60,914 bases of DNA from Oscillospiraceae bacterium (GTDB taxonomy: Bacteria; Bacillota; Clostridia; Oscillospirales; CAG-382). The position numbers were made by a program, and so were the translations under genes. Positions 1-7,517 of the stretch are shown here, piece by piece (within the stretch, counting starts at the first letter, position 1; every line of letters begins with the position of its first letter). Below the pieces are notes generated by a model that saw only the letters and a program-made list of their open reading frames with translations, searched no databases and was not told where the DNA came from. Where the stretch lies: positions 1 through 60,914 of the forward strand of contig SVRW01000015.1 of NCBI GenBank assembly GCA_015064625.1, written 5' to 3'.

Positions 1-364
1 TCCCAACTACTTCGCCGTTCTTTTGTGGAACACGCTGATGGGTACCACCGTCTATGATTGCGGCAATCCCGATACCGAAGGAGCACACGTTTATTGCCAC
101 TCCCGCAGAGAAGGAAAAGAAGGCTGTGTGTATCTCGTTATCAATAACTCTCTGACCGATACAACTACAGTAGCACTTCCTTATGATGCTGAAATCTATT
201 CTCTTTCGGGTGGTGGCGACAATCGAAGCAGGGTGATGTATTTGAACGGCAAGCCGTTAACTGTATCCGAGAATAACGAACTGCCTGAAATGAAAGGCAT
301 CCAAACAAAAGCGGGAACCGTAGAATTGGCTCCCTGCACCTGTAATTTCATTGTAATGGAGTGA
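1..364 (+). CDS. C-terminal fragment of a GH79/heparanase-like glycoside hydrolase (5' end outside window)
   Basis: The frame is open from base 2 and ends at TGA 362-364; the start lies outside the window. The visible part has the order seen at the end of the heparanase/beta-glucuronidase family: NYFAVLLWNTLMGT, then a YCHSR segment, a strand ending in LVINNS, an LNGKPL segment and a closing P-C-T-C-N-F-I-V strand. In that family this is the beta-sandwich that follows the catalytic barrel, so the catalytic glutamates are not in this window. The assignment is by resemblance to heparanase C-termini only. The stop overlaps a GGAG-type ribosome site for the next, damaged gene, so the two were probably co-transcribed. 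Base composition is richer in G+C than in most of the window. Confidence 0.6.
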   Translation, partial: PNYFAVLLWNTLMGTTVYDCGNPDTEGAHVYCHSRREGKEGCVYLVINNSLTDTTTVALPYDAEIYSLSGGGDNRSRVMYLNGKPLTVSENNELPEMKGIQTKAGTVELAPCTCNFIVME

Positions 365-371
365 TGAACCA

Positions 372-419
372 ATGAACGAATCAGAAGAACAACAAAACAA
401 GACGGAGCTGAAAAAATGA
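372..419 (+). pseudogene. Original 5' end of the DUF389 gene, cut off after 15 codons
   Basis: ATG 372 sits about 9 bases after GGAGTGA, a good ribosome site, and reads MNESEEQQNKTELKK before TGA 417-419. A short charged N-terminus of this kind is usual for clostridial DUF389 proteins. The following DUF389 sequence is in another frame and begins inside the first conserved membrane segment. The simplest reading is a deletion of several dozen codons that also shifted the frame. The stop overlaps the restart ATG at 416. Confidence 0.5.
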
Positions 420-1519
420 ACGGTATTCTTACTATTGGTTATTCGTTAGGCGTGCGCGACCTTTCCATGCTTGGACAGGCATTTAAGAGATTTGCAACAC
501 AGGTCGTGATCAGTCTTGTAGCTTCTACAGTATTCTTCATGATTGCACGCCTTGATGAGCCCACTGCGGAAATGATTGCACGAACAAGCCCGACCTTTTG
601 GGACGTTCTGATCGCACTGTTCGGTGGTATTGCCGGTATTATCGGAAACACCCGACAGAAGAAGGGCAACGTAATTTCCGGTGTGGCGATTGCTACGGCA
701 TTAATGCCGCCACTGTGTACCTGCGGATACGGTATCGCAACGCTGCAGCCGAAATTCATTTTCGGGGCATTGTATCTGTTCTTGATCAACGCCTTGCTGA
801 TTGGTCTTTCCGCTTGTATCGTTACGAACATTCTCAAGATACCCAATCACGTTCAGTTGGATGTCAAAAAGCAAAAGAAGATCAACCGCCTTGTTGCGTT
901 CATTACCGTTCTTGTTGTTGTGCCAAGTCTTCTTACTGGTGCATACACCCTTTATTCTGCTCATATTGATAACAACATTGAGCAGTACATAGAAAACGAA
1001 TTCACCTTCAAGGGCACGCAGGTAGTTCAAAGCTCCATTAACAAGGAGAAGAAGACCATCAGCATTGCACTCGTCGGCACACCCATATCGGATGAGAGCA
1101 TTGAGGTGCTCGGCGCTCAACTATCTAACTATGGTTTGGGCGAATACTCCTTGACGATTACACAGAACTCTTCGCTTGATACGGGAGATAATTCTGATAA
1201 GATCACCATCGCTGTCCAGGAGAACACCATCAAGGATCTCCAACAGCAGCTGGCAGATCAACAAGAGAAATTGGATGAGCTTGAAAGCTCGCTGTCTGCA
1301 AAAGTGGACTTTAACGCAATTGCCGATAAAGCCAACGTCGTGTTTGCGGACTATCTTCACGCGGCACATTGCGGCGTTCTGTCTGACCAAGGCAAGGAAT
1401 ACTTCATTATGAGGGCTCACCACAAAAAGCAACTGACCGAGGACGAAGTAAAACTAATTGAAAACTGGCTAAAAGTAGAAAGCGGCTCCGATACAGTAAT
1501 GCTTTATACATATGATTAA
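416..1519 (+). CDS. DUF389 (TIGR00341-like) membrane protein, N-terminally truncated
   Basis: This is a 367-residue membrane protein of the DUF389 family, whose function is not established. It begins at GILTIGYSLGVRDL, which matches the middle of the conserved SPLMxPILGIGxGL segment, so the usual N-terminal domain and part of the first helix are missing. Hydrophobic segments follow at about residues 25-45, 65-105, 115-140 and 155-180. Then comes a soluble region with a coiled coil (QLADQQEKLDELESS, about 270-290) and a C-terminal domain. GGAG lies 8 bases before ATG 416, so the remnant can still be translated, perhaps by coupling to the 15-codon reading frame it overlaps. It may be a decayed gene rather than a working protein. 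Confidence 0.7.
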   Translation: MNGILTIGYSLGVRDLSMLGQAFKRFATQVVISLVASTVFFMIARLDEPTAEMIARTSPTFWDVLIALFGGIAGIIGNTRQKKGNVISGVAIATALMPPLCTCGYGIATLQPKFIFGALYLFLINALLIGLSACIVTNILKIPNHVQLDVKKQKKINRLVAFITVLVVVPSLLTGAYTLYSAHIDNNIEQYIENEFTFKGTQVVQSSINKEKKTISIALVGTPISDESIEVLGAQLSNYGLGEYSLTITQNSSLDTGDNSDKITIAVQENTIKDLQQQLADQQEKLDELESSLSAKVDFNAIADKANVVFADYLHAAHCGVLSDQGKEYFIMRAHHKKQLTEDEVKLIENWLKVESGSDTVMLYTYD

Positions 1520-1586
1520 CAATTAAGAGTTTCTGAACTTAAAATAAACTGCGTGATAATTTACCGCAAAATTGTATTTGATAACG

Positions 1587-1620
1587 AAAGAACGGTGACC
1601 AAAACTGTTTGCCGTCCTTT
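1587..1620. terminator. Hairpin between convergent genes, possible terminator
   Basis: AAAGAACGG (1587-1595) can pair with CCGTCCTTT (1612-1620), allowing one G-U pair, and T-rich sequence follows on both strands. It lies between the end of the DUF389 gene and the ancestral end of the minus-strand transglutaminase-like gene, as expected for a shared terminator. The stem is only moderately strong. Confidence 0.4.
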
Positions 1621-1633
1621 TAACATATTCGTT

Positions 1634-2539
1634 TTAATAGATTTTGGTTATGTAATAGTCCTTGTCGGGAGTGAAAGCGCCATCCAGTTCACGAAAACTG
1701 TAGAGCTTTCTGCCATCCTTGATTGCAAGAATATCGTTCGTCAAATCCATGTCCCACCAGAAACCATTAAATTAGACTCGATTCCAGGTGTGAGGCTCTT
1801 TGGAACGATCATAAGGCGTACCGTCTACAGCATAGCACGGAATGTTCTGACTACGGCAAAAAGCGGCGAACAGATGGGAAAAGTCAAAGCAAATACCTTG
1901 CTTGGTTTGCAGTGTCTTGCGAACATCGAAGTATTGGAAAATGGGATAGCAGTCGTGGTCGTACTCAAAGTTGGATACGATCCAATCATAAAACGCTCGT
2001 ACCTTTTCCTCGTCGGTTTCACAACCGGCACAAATTTCGTCAGCAAGTTCTTCTGCCTGCGTATCCCACAGGGTATCTCTGCCATTGGAAAGATACGGAG
2101 CTTCCGGTTTGTAGATGAAATTATATGAGAAGAACAGAAGTACTGCAATAAATGCTGTTAGTACCAAAACACAAATTTTCGTCAGTAGTTTGTCTTTGCT
2201 GGAACTATTATCGACAATACCAAAGTACATCATTTCGATAGCCGTTACCACAAACGTTAGCATCGGCAGTAGTCTGCGGCAGGAAAGAGCTCTAACGATA
2301 CTCGTTACCATGACGAAAAATAGACCAATAAGCAAAACTGCCTGTATAGGCGTTGACCGTACTCTTATGACGAAAAATTAGGTCGGCAACGCTGATAGCA
2401 AATAGAACGTCAATAGTATAGGCGAAAGTACAAGAAAGTCTTTCAGGTACAAACCGAGCAGTAGGTTATATGTAAGTGTGATGGAAAAGAAAATCATTCT
2501 CAATTTTTGGTTAGTTTTAGATGCTTTTTTAGTCTTCAT
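1634..2539 (-). pseudogene. Membrane-anchored transglutaminase-like protein with two in-frame TAA stops
   Basis: One continuous frame runs from ATG 2537-2539 (ribosome site AAAGGAG) to TAA 1634-1636, about 300 codons, broken by TAA at 2378-2380 and TAA at 1772-1774. The first part has membrane segments (TFYLLSALPT, then VLLIGLFFVMV and LVLTAFIAVLLFFSY). The second part is a transglutaminase-like domain: FYDWIVSNFEYD, GICFDFSHLFAAFCR with the catalytic Cys, and HTWNRV with the catalytic His. The second stop falls directly before FNGFWWDMDLT, where the third catalytic residue (Asp) lies. Family members often have Tyr after HTWNRV, so TAT or TAC to TAA is likely. No frameshift is needed. The gene is most likely dead, unless the sequence has errors. 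Confidence 0.75.
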
Positions 2540-2584
2540 TTCAAAATCTCCTTTATGTACGAAATTACTTTGAAACGAAGAAGC

Positions 2585-2615
2585 GGCAGTACAGAGCGAT
2601 TAACTCCGTACTGCC
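2585..2615. repeat. 12-bp inverted repeat upstream of the transglutaminase-like pseudogene
   Basis: GGCAGTACAGAG (2585-2596) and CTCCGTACTGCC (2604-2615) are inverted copies with one mismatch and a 7-base spacer. Neither side has a clear T run, so it looks more like an operator or a leader hairpin of the minus-strand gene than a terminator. Confidence 0.4.
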
Positions 2616-2642
2616 ACAAACAAAGACTTATATATTATCATT

Positions 2643-2694
2643 AAAAAAAACAACAAACCCGAACGTTTCACCGATTGATAAAAGGTTCGGGTTT
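2643..2694 (-). terminator. Rho-independent terminator of the tRNA-Leu gene
   Basis: Read on the minus strand, AAACCCGAAC and GTTCGGGTTT (2694-2685 and 2664-2655) form a perfect 10-bp stem followed by a run of eight T. It lies just after the tRNA 3' end. Confidence 0.85.
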
Positions 2695-2702
2695 GAATGC
2701 TT

Positions 2703-2785
2703 TGGTGCGCCTGACAGGACTTGAACCTGCACGGTTGCCCACTGGATTCTAAGTCCAGCGCGTCTGCCAATTCCGCCACAGGCGC
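2703..2785 (-). tRNA. tRNA-Leu, anticodon UAG, CCA encoded
   Basis: On the minus strand the acceptor arms GCGCCTG and CAGGCGC pair and are followed by discriminator A and an encoded CCA. The anticodon stem-loop is TGGA-CTTAGAA-TCCA, giving anticodon TAG for leucine CUA/CUN codons. A variable arm (TGGGCAACCGT) of the class II kind and a T arm with GGTTCAAGTCC follow. It has its own promoter and terminator, so it is a stand-alone transcription unit. Its 3' side faces the decayed, more G+C-rich stretch at 1-2620. Confidence 0.95.
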
Positions 2786-2805
2786 AGATTTATTATTGTT
2801 TTATA

Positions 2806-2834
2806 AGTATAACATCTTTTAGTTTATTCGTCAA
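2806..2834 (-). promoter_or_regulatory. Sigma-70-type promoter of tRNA-Leu
   Basis: On the minus strand there is a -35 box TTGACG (2834-2829), a 17-base spacer and a -10 box TATACT (2811-2806), about 20 bases before the tRNA 5' end. Confidence 0.8.
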
Positions 2835-2920
2835 GAGATTTTTTGCTATTATTCAAACAAATATTCAAAAAGTAAATTCTGCCAACATCACAAACAAAGA
2901 GTTCTATTCCAAATCATATA

Positions 2921-2963
2921 AAAAAAACTCACCTATGATATACAAGATATCACAAGTGAGTTT
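2921..2963 (-). terminator. Terminator after the arabinofuranosidase gene
   Basis: On the minus strand AAACTCACTTGTGATAT pairs with ATATCATAGGTGAGTTT, with a 5-base loop and small mismatches, and a T run follows. It starts about 20 bases past the stop codon at 2984. Confidence 0.85.
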
Positions 2964-2983
2964 ATCGCATAAGGCTTTTCAGA

Positions 2984-4477
<1,494 letters not shown>

Positions 4478-4484
4478 TCAAATC

Positions 4485-6233
4485 CTACTTTGATTTCTTT
4501 TTTAAAACTACGAACACTACCAAGAATATACAGACAATTACAATAATCAAAATTATGGGAATTATATAATTTACCTTTTCATTTTCATTATTTTTAGTGT
4601 TTTCGGAATTTTCAAAACGCTCAGAAGATTCCGAGAAAGATTCCTCGGTTATACTTTCTTCGGAAGACATTTCAGACGATTCGGGGAATGTACTTTCTGT
4701 TGACGTGGACATCCATTTGCCGTAAACCGTCATATCCTCATACATAAGAGCGTTAAAATCAAAAGCCTTGGTAAATTCTGCATCTGAATACCAGCCTTCA
4801 AAGGTATAATCTTCTTTCTCGGTCTTAAGATATTCCGAAAAATCATTCACGCCCATTTTTTCACAGTATGTTTCATTTATTGATTTCTGGTAAGGAACTA
4901 CTACAGAAAGCTTTCTTTCCGCATCTTCAATAGAAATCTTATAAACTCTTGCACCAATGTTAACTTCCGAAGCCGTTTCGGTCAAAGGAGACAATTTTAT
5001 TACAGCAAATCCATCATCATCCAGATATTGTCCTGCGCCTTCGGGTGAGGTTATTTCGAGTCTGACGTCTATTAGAGTATCAACCTCGCAAGCAACAGCA
5101 CGTCCGCTTTCCGATTTGAAATACACGTCAGTTCCCGAAAATCCGTATCCGTGTGAATTCTGAACGATATTCGTTCCGTTTATTTCCATAACACCGTTTA
5201 TTTCCATAACACCGCCAACTTTTTCGCCTTTTACGATTGCTGTGTATACACAAAGAGCATCTCCGTTAATTTTTGTATTCTCGACGCCGTTACATTCTTT
5301 GCTTGTTATGGATACATTACCGCCATCCACTCTAAGCTTTCCACCGCTTATATATGCACCTTGACTATTTGCATAGGTTTCCATTTCGTTTTCAACATCG
5401 ACAGCAGTTGATTCACCGCCTTCAAAGAAAACCTTGGATTCGTTTCTATACACGGAAAAGCCTGAATATTCTGCATACAAGCCCGCACTTGAAGCAGATT
5501 TCATAGCTGTTACTTTACCGCCAATGGCAGTAATCGTTCCACCATCAACGGATACGTATGAAAGGCGATTTGCGTTGCCAACGGACATAATTCCATAGCT
5601 TGAGGCTTTGGTACAATTACCGCAAATATTTCCACCAAAGGCGGCAAGACTTCCTCCCTGTGTTACCTCCAAATATCCTCCAACGTATATGCCCATAGTA
5701 ATAGAATCGTCTAAAATCCCTTGTATTTCTCCACCATAGGCTTCCACCTTTGCACCTAATATTTCCAAGCCTACACTACATAAAATGCCACGACTATCAG
5801 CAATAAATTCATCTTTTTTTGGTGTTATATTACCACCTCTGACTAACAGGGAGTCTCCTGATATGGTAATATCGCCATTAACCTTAATTCCGTATGATCT
5901 GAAATCATGGTCAGGTGCTTCAATTATATTTTCACCTTCAAGCTTAATCCAAATATCACCATCAGAATAGATGGAAATAATTTGCTCGTCAATCTCCAAA
6001 CCTGTCTTTATATGTGAATTTTTTAAAGTAAGTGTATTAGATTGACGATTTATAGAAACAGTGCCGTCGCCCAAAACGTCGTTTGCGTTTTCGTCTGTTA
6101 CCATGATTCCACCAACATAAACATCACATTCACGGATAACCACCGCTTTGGCATTAAAGGGTATCATCCCAGTGAAAATAATTATTAAGAGAAAAATAGA
6201 TATAGTTTTCAATAAAACGCTTATTCTTTTCAT
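4485..6233 (-). CDS. Surface protein A: repetitive beta-rich domain, InlB-type B repeat, C-terminal membrane anchor
   Basis: The product is 582 residues. A signal peptide (about 1-30, ending near NAKAV) is followed by about 350 residues of repeated short beta motifs (GDGTVS, NTLTLKNS, SGDSLLVRGG, KVEAYGGEIQG, GYLEVTQGGSL), probably a right-handed beta-helix-like fold. Next is an InlB/Listeria-Bacteroides B repeat (FEGWYSDAEF to TVYGKWM, about 475-505), a Ser/Glu-rich spacer, and a membrane helix with a KKKSK tail. It is a close paralog of the 7518-9155 product, with the same domain order. Carbohydrate binding is inferred from the fold resemblance and from co-transcription with the arabinofuranosidase gene; it is not shown. 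The start at ATG 6233 has a strong GGAGGA site. Confidence 0.75.
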   Translation of the reverse strand: MKRISVLLKTISIFLLIIIFTGMIPFNAKAVVIRECDVYVGGIMVTDENANDVLGDGTVSINRQSNTLTLKNSHIKTGLEIDEQIISIYSDGDIWIKLEGENIIEAPDHDFRSYGIKVNGDITISGDSLLVRGGNITPKKDEFIADSRGILCSVGLEILGAKVEAYGGEIQGILDDSITMGIYVGGYLEVTQGGSLAAFGGNICGNCTKASSYGIMSVGNANRLSYVSVDGGTITAIGGKVTAMKSASSAGLYAEYSGFSVYRNESKVFFEGGESTAVDVENEMETYANSQGAYISGGKLRVDGGNVSITSKECNGVENTKINGDALCVYTAIVKGEKVGGVMEINGVMEINGTNIVQNSHGYGFSGTDVYFKSESGRAVACEVDTLIDVRLEITSPEGAGQYLDDDGFAVIKLSPLTETASEVNIGARVYKISIEDAERKLSVVVPYQKSINETYCEKMGVNDFSEYLKTEKEDYTFEGWYSDAEFTKAFDFNALMYEDMTVYGKWMSTSTESTFPESSEMSSEESITEESFSESSERFENSENTKNNENEKVNYIIPIILIIVIVCIFLVVFVVLKKKSK

Positions 6234-6268
6234 ATGTATCCTCCGTTTTTATTTTAAACTTTGTTTTG

Positions 6269-6297
6269 ATTATACTACGAATCCGTGTATTTTGCAA
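6269..6297 (-). promoter_or_regulatory. Promoter of surface protein A
   Basis: On the minus strand TTGCAA (6297-6292), 17 bases, then TATAAT (6274-6269). It resembles the paralog's promoter (9205-9233): both begin TTGCAAAATA and end TAGTATAATCA. The two promoters therefore probably share ancestry and regulation. Confidence 0.8.
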
Positions 6298-6317
6298 TAC
6301 AATTTTGTGGATGCATA

Positions 6318-6346
6318 TTGACATTTACAGTTTTCTATGATATATT
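6318..6346 (+). promoter_or_regulatory. Promoter of the retron ncRNA and reverse transcriptase
   Basis: TTGACA (6318-6323), exactly 17 bases, then TATATT (6341-6346). The predicted start point, about 6352-6354, falls at the first bases of the a1 arm. It points away from the surface protein A promoter, whose -35 box is only about 20 bases away. Confidence 0.8.
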
Positions 6347-6349
6347 CCA

Positions 6350-6535
6350 TTTGAACAATAGCGTTATAGGTTTTTACATGCCGTGAGCGAGTCGCTCTCG
6401 GAAGAATTAAACTATCCTCATTCGTTTTACTCAGATGAAAACGTCGGGAGTAAGCGCGCACTGTGTGCGCTTAAGTGCGGCAAGCCGCACCACATTACAC
6501 CCGCCCTTTTCACCATACAATAAGTATTGTTCAAA
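6350..6535 (+). ncRNA. Retron ncRNA (msr-msd) with readable a1/a2 arms and branch-point G
   Basis: TTTGAACAATA (6350-6360) and TATTGTTCAAA (6525-6535) are perfect 11-bp inverted repeats about 165 bases apart, as retron a1/a2 arms are. Directly after a1 the sequence is TAGC, the usual setting of the priming guanosine, so G6361 is the likely branch base. The 5' half has a strong hairpin at 6381-6401 (CCG-T-GAGC pairing with GCTC-T-CGG) and a second at 6423-6443 (CGTTTT with AAAACG), typical of msr. The 3' half (msd) has a stem CGGGAGTAA (6445-6453) with TTACACCCG (6495-6503), one A-A mismatch, enclosing two strong hairpins at about 6452-6472 (GCGCAC loop GTGCGC) and 6475-6490 (GTGCGG loop CCGCAC). 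The a2 arm runs into the ribosome site of the reverse transcriptase. Exact ends are inferred. Confidence 0.82.
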
Positions 6536-6547
6536 AGGATTTTTCAA

Positions 6548-7468
6548 ATGATAGTTTACAAGGAATTGAAATCCATTGAAAAAGAGCTTGGATTTTCATC
6601 TAAAGCTCTTTATGGCTTAAGCAACAATTTAGGAAAGCATTATCACAAGGTTGAAGTTCCAAAGAAAAGCGGTGGAACAAGGACTTTATCAATTCCCGAT
6701 GAAGCCTTGAAAAAAGTTCAGAGAGCGATAGTTCAAAGTCTTCTGGAATTTGAAAACGTTTCATTCCATGCGAAAGCATATAAATACAATTCAAGCATAA
6801 CAAAAAATGCTTCTCCCCACGTTGGGAAGGAAAAAATATTAAAGTTGGACATATACCGCTTTTTTGATAATATTTCTTATTCTGCAGTGAAAGAAAAGGT
6901 TTTTCCTGCCGAGAAATATTCTGAGCAAATCAGAATACTGCTTTCTATGCTTTGTTATTACAACGAGGCTTTACCACAAGGCGCACCTACGTCACCTATT
7001 ATTACAAATATTTTAATGCGTGAATTTGACAATGTTCTTGGAGAATGGTGTAAAAAAAGAAACGTTGATTATACCCGCTATTGTGACGATATGACTTTTT
7101 CAGGCTCATTTGACGAAAAAGAAATTATTGACTATGTTATTCATCTGCTTTGCGGTTTTGGTTTAAGATTGAATGATAAAAAAACGAAAGTTTTCACTTC
7201 GTCTCAAAAGCAAATTGTTACAGGTATAGTTGTAAATAAAAAGATGAACGTTTCCAAGGCTTATAAGCGCGAAATAAGAAAAGAAGTTTACTTTTGCAAA
7301 AAATTCGGTGTCGAAAATCACATTGAGCATGAAGAAATTCAACTCTCCCCCGAAAGATATTTAAACAGCTTACTTGGACGAATAAATTTTGTTTTGCAGG
7401 TATGCAAAAATGATAAGGAATTTAAAGAATATAAAAAAATAATTTCCAAAATAATCAAAAATAAATAA
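6548..7468 (+). CDS. Retron-type reverse transcriptase
   Basis: This 306-residue RNA-directed DNA polymerase should make branched msDNA from the ncRNA directly upstream. Landmarks are NASPH at 87-91 (the retron NAxxH signature), KLDIYRFFDNI with catalytic Asp101, LPQGAPTSP at 142-150, YCDD at 178-181 (Cys where Ala is commoner), and VTG at 224-226, the second retron signature. There is no maturase, endonuclease or extra effector domain, and the length is normal for a bare retron RT. ATG 6548 is preferred over TTG 6527 because AAAAGGA lies 9 bases upstream and the TTG falls inside the a2 arm. It is the only gene of its transcript, closed by the hairpin at 7467-7510. The gene is more A+T-rich than its neighbours, which fits acquisition from elsewhere. 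Confidence 0.93.
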   Translation: MIVYKELKSIEKELGFSSKALYGLSNNLGKHYHKVEVPKKSGGTRTLSIPDEALKKVQRAIVQSLLEFENVSFHAKAYKYNSSITKNASPHVGKEKILKLDIYRFFDNISYSAVKEKVFPAEKYSEQIRILLSMLCYYNEALPQGAPTSPIITNILMREFDNVLGEWCKKRNVDYTRYCDDMTFSGSFDEKEIIDYVIHLLCGFGLRLNDKKTKVFTSSQKQIVTGIVVNKKMNVSKAYKREIRKEVYFCKKFGVENHIEHEEIQLSPERYLNSLLGRINFVLQVCKNDKEFKEYKKIISKIIKNK

Positions 7469-7510
7469 GGCAATATCTTCACAATTTCGAGAAGACATTG
7501 CCTTTTTTTA
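7467..7510. terminator. Bidirectional terminator between the RT gene and surface protein B
   Basis: AAGGCAAT..TCTTC (7467-7480) pairs with GAAGA..ATTGCCTT and a run of T follows. The RT stop codon overlaps the start of the stem. On the other strand the run AAAAAAA/TTTTTTT allows it to end surface protein B as well. Confidence 0.85.
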
Positions 7511-7517
7511 TTTCACT

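Noticed and set aside
1553..2128. 191-codon plus-strand frame in the 5' region
   Set aside because: It is the antisense of the transglutaminase-like pseudogene, which has clear motifs and a ribosome site on the minus strand.
1772..2380. TAA read as tyrosine (alternative genetic code)
   Set aside because: Both stops sit where Tyr would fit, but TAA ends many normal genes in the window, including the neighbouring DUF389 gene. Two mutations in a dead gene is simpler.
6270..6461. 63-codon minus-strand frame across the retron RNA
   Set aside because: It overlaps the ncRNA hairpins, has no ribosome site and resembles no protein family I know.
6548..7468. Group II intron or diversity-generating retroelement RT
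   Set aside because: No maturase or endonuclease domain, no intron RNA domains V or VI, no template/variable repeat pair. The NAxxH and VTG motifs with a1/a2 arms point to a retron.
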